Part shown: one piece after another, positions 44,678 to 56,302 of the stretch
Position numbering within the stretch: the first letter of the stretch is position 1
Layout of the letters: every line of letters starts with the position of its first letter
Notes under the pieces: model-generated
The model's input: the letters and a program-made list of their open reading frames with translations, nothing else
Databases searched by the model: none
Told to the model about the DNA's origin: nothing
From: Craterostigma plantagineum
Lineage: Eukaryota > Streptophyta > Magnoliopsida > Lamiales > Linderniaceae
Length of the DNA: 64,000 nt
Reading direction: 5' to 3'
Assembly (NCBI GenBank): GCA_027422505.1
Contig: JAPQWV010000415.1
Span: 1 to 64,000 of the forward strand
Made by a program: the position numbers and the translations under genes

Positions 44678-44732
44678 AGAGTGCTATTTTTTTAAACTTG
44701 ACCGCGTCAAAGGCCATTTTTTAAAAAGACCC
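44678..44732 (-). repeat. Right terminal inverted repeat of the MULE
   Basis: Counterpart of 30244-30298; contains GTGCTATTTTTTTAAAC near 44683. It directly precedes the right copy of GAGTTTGTC. Confidence 0.8.
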
Positions 44733-45270
44733 GAGTTTGTCCTTTTAGAGACGATGGTCGTTTTATTTTATTTCTTCGTTTATCCTTTCTCATCTTTTTT
44801 CAGATATTATATTCGTTTACCGTTTGTCACCGTTAGTTAAATATGGTGGGAATTCTTTTTTCTAGTCACAAGTGTAATCGAACCCTCTCAAATTCTCTCC
44901 TTACATCCCCTAAAACCAACCCACAAGTTCTCTTCTCCACATTTGAACCTATTTGGTCCGTTTTTGTTATGATCTCCATATGTTTTAGTTTTATTGTCCT
45001 CGTTGAGGCTCCCCCTCCATCCCTCCCCTCCCCCTCTCTCTCAAACAATTCGAATTTCGTGCTCGTGTCGCTGAGCACTTGTGGTTGAGAGAGAGAGAGG
45101 ATGTAACCGAGGTTGTTTTATGATCAAAAGTGCTGAAAATTTTATCAAGCGCTATTGAGTATTTATAAAGCCAGTATCTATAGCAAACATGAAGTAAATA
45201 AGGAAACATCAGATTAAATAAATGACACGTGAATAATTCCGTCATCAATCCGAGCAATGACGAAAGGTCT
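44733..45270. promoter_or_regulatory. Displaced upstream region of ORANGE-LIKE (host sequence)
   Basis: Starts with the right copy of the MULE TSD. It was contiguous with the ORANGE-LIKE leader before insertion, so it should contain the original promoter, read on the - strand. It has pyrimidine-rich CCCCTCC/CTCTCTC near 45010-45045 and GA-repeats near 45090, common near plant core promoters. No gene is seen. Confidence 0.55.
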
Positions 45271-47727
45271 TCATGCAAAGCAAATTTGACTCTAAGGTAG
45301 ATGAATGGATATGCTTTGTTATAGTCTTCTTTCTACAGCTTATAGTGATTATAATAAAAGGAAATAGACTGTTCAGCAATCTATACATGTAACATTCGAT
45401 GAGATGCCTAACACAGATGCTAATGATGAGGAAGGTGTAGATTTGTGCAGAATTGCATGATACTGAAGAAATTGAGGAAGATAACCCAAAAGACGAGAAC
45501 ACTGGTACACTAAAACGCAGAAAGTTCAAACATGCTTCCAACCATCCTACTGGTCAAATCAAAGGGAATATCTCCTCTGGAATAAAAAGTAAAGTAGCTG
45601 CACCAAATCAGTATAGCGAGAAATCTCATGATGTATTGCTCTCAATTATAGAACCGAGGACCGTCCATGAAGCCCTGGACGATATATCATGGGCTTTGCC
45701 ATGGAGGACGAGTTATGACATTTTGAAAAGAGCCAAGTATGAACATCGCGGAAAGACCGGACGAAAATCCATCAGGGTATTCCGCAACAAACTCGACGAA
45801 CATGGCAATATCACGAGAAACACAGCGAGGTTAGTTGCTAAAGGTTATTTCCAAGAGGAAGGTATAGATTTCGAAGAAACTTTCACTCTCATAGCTAGAC
45901 TAGAGTTTATACGTGTTTTAGTTGCATATGCATGCTTTAAACGGTTTAAACTTTTCCAATGGACGTAAAAAGATGGTTTTATAAATGAGAACGTTTATGT
46001 AGAACAACCTATCGGTTTTACTAAGGAAGGTTTGTTAAATCATCTATTTAAACTGAATAAAGCATCATATGGTTTAAAACAGGCTCCTAGGCTTGGTACG
46101 AAAGATTGAGTAAATTTTTATTAGACAAGGGATTTACGAATGGAACTTTTGTGAACACCCTGTTTATCAAGTATGAATGTGATCAAATGCTCTTAGTACA
46201 GATTTACTTTGATGATATAATCTTTGGAAGTATTAACAATCTTCTTTGTGAGGAATTTTCTAAGTCTATGCAGAAAGAATTCGAATGTGTCTAATGGGTG
46301 AGCTGAACTACTTTCTTGGGTTGCAAATAACGCAACATGACACGGGAACCTCATATTCCAGACGAAATATAGCAAGGAGTTGCTAGTAAAATTTGGGATG
46401 AGTGATTCCAAAGCGCTCTCTATTCCTATGCGTGAGACCACCAAAATCGATAGTGATGAACTAGGTACACAAGTTGATCAAAATCTAGGTATGATTGGAA
46501 GCCTTCTTTACTTACTACAAGTAGGCCTGATAGTACATTCGTTATTGGTATGTGTATGAGATATCAGTGGAACCTTAGGGAATCTAACTTGACAGCAGTC
46601 AAGCGAATAATTAAGTATATAAAGGTTACTGTTAATTTTGGTCTTTGGTATTCCAATGCCAATGAGTTCCCATTAATGGAATATTCAGATGCCAACTATG
46701 TTGGCTGTAGGAAGATAGAAAAAGTGCTAGTGCAACGTGCCAATTACTTGGAAATCCCCTGGTATCCTGGTCTATGAGAAAGCAAAATTTTGTCGCCCTC
46801 TCCAAAACTAAAGCTGAATATATGGCCTTAGGAAATTGTTGTCAACAAATTCTTTGAATGAAATAACCCATAGTGATTTTGGTTGGGTTATGACAGAATT
46901 CTATTCTCTGTGATAGTACTAGCGCCATTAGTATTACTAAGAATCATCTGCATCATTCTTGTACTAAGCTAAGCATATGGAGGTTAAAACATCATTCATA
47001 CGATATCATGTTCAGAAGGAGAATATCAGTGTGGAATTCCTAGGAACAAACGATCAGCTTGCTGATATTTTCACGAAGCCACTAATTATTATGTGATATC
47101 CGTGATCGAATGGGAATTACTGAGCTAAAACAGGTTAGATAGTATACTATTCCGCTACGCGTACTGAAAATTTTCTAAGATTACCACGTCTAGATCTATA
47201 TTTAGGACAGATCTTTCTGATTATCATTTCCATTTTAGAGCTTACTAAGAGATCAATATTTGAAAGTTTAATCCGTGTAACTTACCTTATTTTGAGTTTG
47301 GAAAATTATATAGATTTTGTCCTATCTTGCCTTATTTCGATTTGAAAATCATATCTTCCTTATTCTATTTAAGCTGAGTTTATCCTATCTCATTCTTGGA
47401 AAACTATATCTCTTGGATATTTGCCCGTGAGATCACTCGATATTTCTTCCTTCCTTGTTCAGAATTCGAACGTCACAGTTTCTCTTCTTGAAAAATCATC
47501 TCAGTTATACTCCAGATTCTGAGAGCTGATAAGATCACAAGGGAACTGAACAAATATACGATATCTGCCAGATCTAATAGTGATTCCAGCCTTGAGAATG
47601 TTTTCTCATAAGTTATTCATCCATTCATTCTCGTTCTTCTTAGTTATTTTGCGCTATGCTTTCAGCCTTAAAGCCTTAGTATTTCCCTTTTTGACGTTGA
47701 AGGGGGAGAACGTTGAGTAATTAAAAA
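45271..47727 (+). pseudogene. Decayed sirevirus pol fragment (S1 relative): integrase C-terminus to RNase H
   Basis: Homologous to S1 from its FDSKVDEGIF block onward: linker and RT start (45453-45968, including RRKFKHASNHPTGQI and [13 protein letters not shown]), an EQPIGF-like block, YGLKQAP near 46070, the active-site region near 46210 and RNase H fragments to about 47100. Frameshifts and stops occur every few hundred bases. The env-like ORF is almost entirely deleted, leaving its last codons near 47560. A polypurine tract (GAAGGGGGAGAA) lies near 47700. The fragment is then cut by a family-B LTR. The left end has no LTR, so it is a truncated piece. Confidence 0.8.
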
Positions 47728-47734
47728 TATAAGG

Positions 47735-48052
47735 GTCATAGGTCCTCGATTATCAACTCTTATGATCCTAGACTTGAAATCTAAGGCAATCGATTAGAAT
47801 TGTTAATAATTTGATTTCGATCAAAAACCTTCTTAAAGAGCTTCGAGAGAGATTTTAGAATATGATTTGCAAGCCTTTCGGATCTATTGATTAAAATTCT
47901 CTATTAAGCACAATGTGATACAAATGTATTTATACCAAATAAACTTGGTATAAATAACAAACAAGTCCTACTCTAAGGACAAATACACATAAAGCCCCTA
48001 ATTACAAGGACAGCTAATAAAATCAAAGCACAATTACAAATGGTATTCTACA
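47735..48052 (-). repeat. Family-B copia LTR, reverse orientation, copy 2
   Basis: On the - strand it starts TGTAGAATACCATTTGTAATTG at 48052, close to the LTR at 9647-9997, and is preceded by AAAGGAGGAGAA, a polypurine tract. It is therefore the 3' LTR of a reverse-oriented element. The outer end near 47735 is worn. Confidence 0.8.
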
Positions 48053-48370
48053 TTCTCCTCCTTTGTGCTTGATTGCTCTTCCGCACTATCTGTCCTCTTC
48101 GGGCGTAATATGACCTGTCCAAGCCCAGCGCATGTTCGAAATTCCATAGAATGTTTCTCAACTCCAAGCGCTCCTCGATGACTTCAAGGAGCTCCATCAG
48201 GAGGGGTTGCTCTCTCACGAACCTGTGAAGCTTCAGCATAATCTCTCTGTTGATCTCTTCCAAACTCGTATCTATATTCTGCCTGATGACCTTGATCGTC
48301 CAATCATAAAACTTATGAACTTCAGTCTTCAGCATCAATCTATTCTTTTAGCAATCGGATTGTGGTAGGT
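48053..48370 (-). pseudogene. C-terminus of family-B env-like ORF, copy 2
   Basis: Encodes LKTEVHKFYDWTIKVIRQNID and continues to KSNQAQRRRM just before the polypurine tract. It parallels 52667-52990. It is cut at 48370 by a gypsy-type LTR fragment. An in-frame stop separates the upstream TYHNPIAKR piece. Confidence 0.65.
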
Positions 48371-48640
48371 TGTAATACCCGAGCCCCGTAAGTAAGCCGG
48401 CCAATAAATATGCATACACATTATATGACTTACGTGACTGCATGAGACATGTTTTGTGACTTTTATGTGCCTAACTGATTTCATGCTACACGTCAACATG
48501 ACATGTACGAACGGGAAGGTAGACTTTGAATTTAGGTTAGTTATTAAATTAGGATTTCTAGTACATGGCATGCTAACCTAGAAGATTTTAAACCTAGGGT
48601 TTTGTAAGGTTCGAACCCTTAGTCATAGAGTAAATGATTT
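48371..48640 (+). repeat. Truncated gypsy-type LTR fragment
   Basis: Begins TGTAATACCCGAGCCCCG and continues with GGCCAATAAAT and TGACTTACGTGA, matching the first part of the 3.1-kb solo LTR at 16772. Homology fades by about 48640, so only the start is present. Confidence 0.65.
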
Positions 48641-48689
48641 TAATAAAAATATGTACACTAATTTTATATTAAATAATATGTCAATTTCA

Positions 48690-51655
48690 AGAAATCAATG
48701 TTCTTGATAATAATCTTCTCGAAATATTAAAAGCAACAGATGATCCAGATTTAAAAATCTAATAATTAAAAGAATAATACAAAAAGAGGAAGAAACTTCC
48801 AAAGAAGTTATTCCTAAATCTGAACATTATCGTATGTCCGAAGTAATGAAATTGCTTCGCAATAAAATAAAGTCAATAAAAATGAATCTCCTACCAATAT
48901 TAGAGATTTAACATTTGAAATTTTAAACCTCAAAACTGAAATTAAAAATTTAAAATTAAGTCATATTGACCTCGAAAGAAGATTTTCTAAATTATAAAAA
49001 GGAAAAGAAATTATTGTTGAATCAAAATCTAGTGAAGAATTTGCTAGTACTTTTGAGAATATTGAAGATGATAATTACCTTTTTACATTAGAAATTATTA
49101 CTTCTCAAAAATGGTTAGTGAAAATATCGTTACTGATAGACGGTAATTTTCAGAAAAATCTTGTAGCTTTAATCGATAGTGGAGCAGATTTTTGCATCCA
49201 ATAAGGAGTAATTCTTACCTAATATTTCCACAAAACAACTCATTCTCTTAGTTCTGCTAGTGGAAAAAAATTGCAAATAAATTATAAAATTCCTAAGGCC
49301 TTTATTCGTAGAAATAAGATCTGTATTCCTACGTCATTCTTGCTAGTCAAGAATATTACAAATCGAGTAATACTTGGTACTCCATTCCTTACGAAAATAT
49401 TTCCCATTAGGATTATAGATGAATACGGATTAAAAGGAAGCTTCGAAAATAAAGAAGTTTACTTTGAATTTTTTACCGAACCTCTTTCTAGGATTCTTAA
49501 TGAAATTAAGGATTCTATTCATATTAGAGCAAAAGAAAATAAGGTAAATTACCTTAAGCAAGAAGTTAGTGTACTTACAATTGAAGATAAGCTTCAGAAT
49601 TCTAAGTTACAGGAAAAAAATTAATTTACTACATAATGAATTTACTTTGCAAATATGTAACGATCTTCCTAATGCTTTTTGGAATTAAAAGAAGCATTTA
49701 GTTTTTGCACCCTACGGAGATGATTTTAGTGAGAAAAATATTCCTACTAAAGCTCGTCATTGTCAAATAAATTTTGAACTATTAGAATTATGTAAGAAAG
49801 AAATAGCTTCTCTTTTACAAAAAAGTTTAATAAAACCTCCGAAATCACCTTGGTCTTGCACTGCATTTTATGTTAATAATCATGCCGAAAAAGAAAGGGG
49901 AGCACCCAGGTTAGTTATAAATTATAAATCCTTAAATAAACTTTTGAAATGGATTAGATATCCTATGATATCCTATTCCAAATAAAAAAGATCTTATATA
50001 GATTGTTTAATGGCATTAAATTTTCAAAATTTGATTTAAATCAGTTTTTTGGCAAATTCAAATAGCTGAGGATAGATACAAATATGCTTTCACAGTCCCA
50101 ATTGGACAATTTGAATGGAACGTTCATAATGCCTTTTGGTTTGAAAAACGCTCCTTCTGAATTTCAGAATATTATGAACGATATTTTTATTCCTTATAGC
50201 AATTTTTTATCGTTTATATCGATAATATTTTAATTTTTTCTAAAGATATTGAAACTCATTTTAAACATCTTGATATCTTTAAGAAATTGTTATTCAAAAT
50301 GGATTAGTTATATCTAGCCCAAAAATGGATTCAAACTAAAGTTAGAGTTTTAGGTCGTACCATTGAAAAGGGTAATGTTAATCCTATTAATAGAAGTATT
50401 GAGTTTGCGTCTAAATTTCCAGATCAAATTCTTGATAAAACTCAGCTTCAATGATTTTTAGGGAGTCTGAATTATATTTCTCCTTTTTATAAAAATCTTG
50501 CGACTGACACATCTATTTTATATGATAGGTTGAAAAAGATTCCTTGCCAGTGGACAAATAATCACACTGAAACAGTTAGGAAAATTAAGAATAAAGTTAC
50601 GCATTTGCCATGTCTTATGCTTGCTAACCCTAATTGGCAAAAATCACTGAGACTGATGCGTCTGATTTAGGCTTTGGAGGAATTTTAAAACAAGTTTTTC
50701 AAGAAGATTAGAAAGAATATTTAGTTGGATTCTATTCGGGGAATGGAATATTGCTCGAAAAATTATGCCACTATAGCTAGGGAAGTACTTACTATTGTTA
50801 AGTGCGTCTTTAAATTTCAAGATGATTTATATAATCAAAAGTTTTTAAGAAAGACTGATTGTCAGGCGGCAAAATTTATGTTTCATAAATATTTTAAGCA
50901 TGACGTCTCTAAACAAATGTTTGCGAGATGACAAACTCATTTAGGCCCCGTTTGACTTTGAAATTATTTATAAGAAAGGAAGTGATAATAGCCTTCCTGA
51001 TTATCTAACTCGTGAATATCTTTCAAGAATTTTGCAGATATGTCCCAATCTAGGAGAAATTTCACCTCTAATAGAGGCGGAAGAGGTGGAAAAAAACTTT
51101 ATTGCTCAAATGGGCAATAAAAAGTTAGTCAAAGAAAATTTCTCAGTCTCCTCAAGTAATACTTTGAGCAGCGAAGATCAACAAATTTATAAAGAATCTC
51201 TTGAATTCAAGAAGCAAAATCCTAAGTCTTATAATGAATGCACTTCTTACGCTAAAGTAATTGCGGAGGAAGAAGATGATATTGACTATGAAAAAATTTC
51301 TTATGTTTTATCAAATTCATTTGATAAAGACCGTTAAGCTACACCTCAACTTATTAATACCCCCACCATGGCTCTGATATCATACGTAGAGGATCTTTAC
51401 TGAATGAAAAATTTGCTGTACAAAAACACGAAAGTGATGAATGGTACGTGGCATAGTCAACCTATAGAACCAAGGAAAATGGTACTTGGCGTTGTTAAAC
51501 CTACGGTACAGTTATCAAACTGTAAACAGTTTGATCCCGTTCAGTCCACAGGTAGTCCAGCCGATATACCAAAATCAGAATTTCGTTCAAAGGTAGTTAG
51601 CCGATATACCATACATCAAAATAGAAATAAAGTATTTTTGTGATCGTTAGAATTA
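48690..51655 (+). pseudogene. Endogenous pararetrovirus (Caulimoviridae-like) polyprotein, broken
   Basis: Pieces in order: a coiled-coil stretch, an aspartic protease (DSGAD near 49175) followed by the ILGTPFL block near 49370, an RT with the aromatic-x-DN active-site variant near 50215, RNase H (TDASDLGFGG near 50655) and a charged C-terminal tail (51032-51337). Integrase and LTRs are absent, as expected of Caulimoviridae rather than gypsy elements. It carries many stops and frameshifts (for example at 49202, in RT near 50300 and before RNase H) and cannot encode a complete product. A further short ORF (51404-51643) is unrecognised. Genus is not assigned. Confidence 0.75.
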
Positions 51656-52334
51656 AATCGTCGGATACAAGGGATTTTACATAATAACATTTTCATTCGA
51701 TTAATTCAATTGGTAACAGCCATCGTCCTCAAACGCCTTCCTTTCGGCAACATGGGCTTGCCAAGAGCCGATACAGAATTAATCAAAATCAAATTTTATT
51801 GCAACCTTTATCCAATATTTAATCCTTTCAATCGATTTTCGAAAGATTTTTTTATAAAAGAAAATATTAAATACATCATAGTAATATTAACATATATGTA
51901 TATGTGTGATATAAAATCATGATTAAAGTACTAAGGCATCTTGGTGTAGTTTAACGAATGGAATTAGCCTTCTATTAAGGCTGAGCAAGACAAAAGATAA
52001 ATATGTAAAAACAAAATATAAACTTACTTTAAAGATGTCATACAAGAAACTTCAACTTTTATTGCTTGAAATATTTTACAACAGAGATGGAATTACAATG
52101 AAGAAGTGAGAGAGAGAGTGAGGGCTTAAGAAGACGCGTACATAGCAAATGGCTTAAAGCCATTTTAATAGACAAAGCAAACAAAGAAAAGTACATACTA
52201 AACATCAATAATTCGCCAAAGAATTTCTTCGACACCTGTTTTTTCTTGATGAGCTGGCTCCATCATCTTTAAATGTTGGCCGTTCCATTTTAAAGGAAGA
52301 ATAGTAACTTGTCGTTGCTTTATTAAGTAATCAA
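51656..52334. other. Unassigned non-coding stretch after the pararetrovirus sequence
   Basis: AT-rich. Contains TTTTTATAAAAG near 51850, a GA-repeat near 52107 and the palindrome AATGGCTTAAAGCCATT near 52150. It could be viral intergenic sequence or host sequence; nothing decides. Confidence 0.4.
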
Positions 52335-52666
52335 GGTTAGGTCATGAGTTATCAACTCAACGATCCTAGACTTGAATCCTAAGGTAATCGACTAGAATTA
52401 TACGATTTGAAGAACAATCGAAAACCTTTCGTTAGAGTGCGCAAGAGAGAAGCTTTGTAGTGAGAGTCTCTCTAATATTGGATTTGCAAGTCTTTCGGAT
52501 CAATTTTCTAAAATTCTCTATTAAGCACAATGTTTGTACATCTATTTATACCAAACATACTTGGTATAAATAACAAACTAAGTCCTATACTAAGGACTAT
52601 TACAAGAAGCCCCAATCTACGAGGACAACTAATTAAATCAACGCATAATTAAACTGATATCCTACA
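52335..52666 (-). repeat. Family-B copia LTR, reverse orientation, copy 3
   Basis: On the - strand it starts TGTAGGATATCAG at 52666 and ends near ATGACCTAACC. It shares ACCAAGTATGTTTGGTATAAATAG and TGTGCTTAATAGAGAATTTT with the other copies. A polypurine tract (AACGGGGAGAA) precedes it. Confidence 0.85.
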
Positions 52667-54401
52667 TTCTCCCCGTTGTGCTTGATTCCTCTTCCGCGCT
52701 ATCTGTCCTCACCAGGCATAGTACGATCTGGCACGCCCAGTGCATGCTCGAAATTCCTGAGCATGTTCCCCAGCTCCCGTCGCTCCTCGATATCATCAAG
52801 TAGTTCTATTAGGAGCGGATGTTCTCTCACGTACCTATGGATCCTCAGCATTGTCTCTCTGTTGATTTCTTCCAATCTCTATATTTTTCCTGATGACCAT
52901 GAGCGTCCCATTACAAAACTTTTGTACTTCGGTCTTCAGCATCAGCCTTGTCTTCTTGGCAATTGTATTGTGGTAGGTGATGCCTAGGACTGAGTTGATA
53001 TGCACGTGATTGTTGGGAAGTGCTTCGATCTCAGGTCCCTTGTTGAGCGGTGCGGTCATGTTGACCTTCTTCATGTTGCTCTCTAGAGCCATCTGAAGGT
53101 CGTGCGCTGCAAAGTACTTAACTTGGCGCATCATGTACCAATAGAGTCCCTCGAGTCCTTCTTTCTTGATGAAGCCTTGAGGACACTTGTATTGCTCCAC
53201 ATATAGCTGGTAGAGGTTGTGCACCTCCTCGGCAGGGAGATACGGTAGGTCGCTCTCGCTCAATTCCTCTCGAGTCGTGTCTACCCGCTCAATGGCATAG
53301 TACGGTGTTGGAAGTCTCCTTTGGCACAGAAGACGCTGAGGAGCTGACAGATGGGAGATATACTCTTATAATGACTCTTGGCTTGTGCTTTAGTCATCTC
53401 CAATCTCATGTGGTCCAAGGTCGGTCAGCATCCAGAGATATGTCATTCTCTTCTGCTGATCCAGTGGGAGATCCCTCTTAGCTTGAACTCATTCGGCTTC
53501 TTGACCTTGTCCGGTGACCTCCAAATGTGCTCTCTAATTTCTTCAAGGAAGGGGATTCTATTCTGATGTTCTCCCATGGCGTATCGATCCGGACGATTCC
53601 TGGCATCTGTCTTGTTGGGGAAACCGGCTGTTGTGCAATCAGCTCTGGAAGCCTTGGGAGCTCTTGGTCGTGATTTTCACCTTCCTGAAGCTCTTCGTCT
53701 TCTATTAGCACCAAGTCCACCGTAGCTTGTTGTAAGAATTGGCGAACGTCCTTAAGCCGTTTTCTTGATGCTCTTCGAGCATGGAATGGGTCATCCATTG
53801 TCCTTTGAATATGTACTTGTCGAGGAGTTCATGTGGGTTGATGGCATATTCTGATAGTCCCGATTGGTCTTGAGCAGCTGAGGGAGTAGCTTGAGTTTGA
53901 GCCAGGGTCACGAGCATGGCAGAACTTACTTCTTCTTCCGGAAGCAAGGGGCTTGTGAGAATCGTAGGTGTAGGCGGAGGTGTCCTTAGGGTGAAGGATG
54001 GTTGGCCGATTTGGGTTGCGTGGGTTGTATGAGTGGTGCGGTGCGTAGTGATGGTTGTTTGGGTAATGGCTTGTCTGTGGGGCACCCGAGCCTTGTCTTT
54101 GACCTCTAGTCATGATCCTATGCCTTTTCTCCACCTCAGGAGGACCTTGATCATCTGGGTCATCATGTCGATATCTGGAGCGGGAGTCTTGTCCTCGGCA
54201 CGATTCGGTAGGATCAGGACGGTCCACGAGACGGCAGAAGAGGTCCTCTTCTTCCGACGTTCGAGTAGTCAACTCGAGTAGGCGGGCGACCAATATGGAC
54301 TGGAGGTCGCTGATGGGTATGGTGGCTGGATTTATGAGGTTGTGTGAGAGGATGGGTGTGGCAAAAGGGAAGGGTTGTGTAGGTTGAGTGGGTGTGAGGA
54401 T
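52667..54401 (-). pseudogene. Env-like third ORF of family-B copia, C-terminal part
   Basis: Open pieces in successive frames on the - strand: 54536-53829 (Pro/Thr/Ser-rich; only the part below 54402 belongs to this ORF), 54085-53705, 53798-53478 (MDDPFHARRASRKRLKDVRQFLQQ, then Pro-rich) and 53263-52835 (LPYLPAEEVHNLYQLYVEQY, then LYWYMMRQVKYFAAHD). The last leads into the LKTEVQKF block also seen at 48053. It represents the part missing from the copy at 26617-28213. It is interrupted at 54402 by the Tork-like copia and continues at 63816. Confidence 0.65.
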
Positions 54402-56287
54402 TGTTGGGTTACTCGGTGTCTCCCGGAGACGCCACGTCCCTGAGAACGGTGAGGAACGAAATTTTCCGGGTTCCACCATTGCCCTCGTAGCTCGGATCAG
54501 AATAGTAACACATAGACATGCAATAGGGCGGGTCAAACCCGTAGAGAATTACAAGTTGACGCGAGTGGCAGCTCCTCGTCCTTTTCTTCAAGACTTCGTC
54601 ACGCCGACCTTGCAGTGTACCACGGAATTAGTTCTCTGAAGATTGCTAGAGAGAACTGAGCAGTCGCGTGGGAGAAACGTGTGTGCGTTCGGTGCGTGTT
54701 TTGTGCCTTTGCTTGATTTCGAAAATCACCTATTTTTTCTCTACCTTTGGAGCACGAAATTCTTAGCATATTTAAAGGCTTGGATTTCGATATCTTAGTC
54801 CTTAAAGTGTGAGAGATTTTTGCAAATCTTACTCTCTTTTGAATCCAAATCCAAACATAAGGAAACTTACTATTATTAGACTACTAACTTAAATACCAAG
54901 TCAAACTAAGTATATTTAAATATGGTATGAATTCGAAATTTAATCCTAAATTAATTTTGAAATTTAAATAAATAATATTCCAAATGTTATATTCCATATT
55001 TATTTATATCAACTATGCAAATTCCGTCCCTCAAAGGCATATTTCGAAATTAGCTTAAGGTGAAAACCAATTTTATCCTCAAGCCCATTAAGCACTTGGC
55101 CAAGCCCAAGTCTTAAAGTTAGTTTCGGAAGAAGTCCAACTTCGATCCAATAAATGGTCCGAGGCCCATTAAGGCGTGACCCAACGGCCCAAAGGCGTGG
55201 CCCAACGGCCCAAGGCCCGTTAAGGCCCAAAACACTTTGTCTCCTTATCAGTACACGTTGGTGATCCTTTTTAAGCCCGACTCTCTAGGTTTGAATCAAT
55301 CGGCAAGGGAGGAATCCAATAGTCTGGTAGATACCTAGCTAATCCCACAGTACCGGACCGTAACCCGATTCGAGTGCGAGATTCGACCTAGTCTTTATCC
55401 CAGAACCTCACTATAGATAACAATGCTACGTATAAACCCTTCAGCTGTGTCCCAATTAATTGAGAGCCATGGTCTGTGTCATACTCACTAAACTCGATTC
55501 TATGATAAAACAGAGACGATGCAAATTATCAAACTACCCTCCATGTCTCACATGAGTTAGTTAAATACCTTGGCCAAGGATTTCATAATTTCCCGTCGCC
55601 GTCCTCATAGGACACTTATCTCAATTACTTGCGAGACTGTGAATCCGTACTCGGCGATCTAAGCCCGACAATCACAAATCGTCATCAAGACCGCATTTGG
55701 TCCGTTGACCTATGCAACAACAAATTGGGTGGTCGAGGGGAACCAGTGACAGTCGAGACTTCAAAGTCAACTCCGTCAAAGCCCCTTTCGGTCTAAGGTT
55801 CACGTAGACTACTATAGTGTTGTCGTCGGTCATTGACACTCCTTGAGTAATAAGCCATGTTCGACCGTACGACCCATGAGTCAGTGTCTAAGATACGAGT
55901 CAATCCCTTGATTCGATTCGTATCACAAGTCATGACCTCCGCTTCCAAGCGAGATATCGGCACATGATAGGTCATCGACAAATGATCGGTTATCCATCAC
56001 CCAACTGGAGCCTCAGGCTTACGGACTTTTAATGTTCCAGGTTAAGAGTCCACTGGTGCCTTCCTCTCTCGTACCCATCGAGAACAGTGACTCAACTCGA
56101 CACATTTGGATTTGTTCATTTATTGCTTTACCGGATGCTAAGTAAAGAACTCTTATATCCAATAAACGAACAATGCCTTTCATTAAACACACGAAAATAT
56201 CTTATTACACAAAAGGTCGAATGATAAATAATCTAATGCCATATACAATCTAATCCTCGTATAGCATTCGAGGGCATATTCCTAACA
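54402..56287 (-). repeat. 3' LTR of the Tork-like copia (1.89 kb)
   Basis: From TGTTGGGTTACTCGG (LTR end on the - strand) to CCTAACA at 56287 (LTR start on the - strand). About 230 bp near 54660-54890, absent from the other LTR, include an AAATATGC-type TATA candidate. The polypurine tract AAGTGAGAGAT follows at 56288-56298. Confidence 0.9.
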
Positions 56288-56302
56288 ATCTCTCACTTGC
56301 GC

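Larger units (their letters stand above)
30244..44732. mobile_element. Giant Mutator-like element (MULE), 14.49 kb, with transposase and Ulp1 genes
   Basis: Bounded by the perfect 9-bp direct repeat GAGTTTGTC (30235-30243 and 44733-44741), the TSD length made by MULEs. The ends are inverted and related: GGATTTTTTTAAG.TAAATAG at left versus GGGTCTTTTTAAAAAATGG read inward from the right, converging on AAAAAATAGCAC. Inside are a DUF1985-Ulp1 gene (+, 30683-33678), a mudrA transposase (+, 34372-36696), a broken DUF1985-Ulp1 copy (-, 39111-42976) and a DEK_C gene (-, 43382-43756). The Ulp1 cargo places it with Kaonashi-type MULEs. It inserted upstream of ORANGE-LIKE, matching the known MULE preference for gene 5' ends. 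Confidence 0.92.

Noticed and set aside
30244..44732. Two separate MULEs placed back to back
   Set aside because: The only convincing 9-bp duplication flanks the whole interval and I saw no TSD around either half. The single-element reading is simpler.
48595..48640. tRNA gene or SINE promoter (GGTTCGAACCC looks like a B box)
   Set aside because: No A box at the right distance and no cloverleaf. It lies at the worn end of a gypsy LTR fragment.
51371..51382. Primer-binding site (TGATATCAGAGC on the - strand)
   Set aside because: Resembles the initiator-Met-tRNA site with one mismatch, but the strand is opposite to the surrounding pol and no LTR abuts it.
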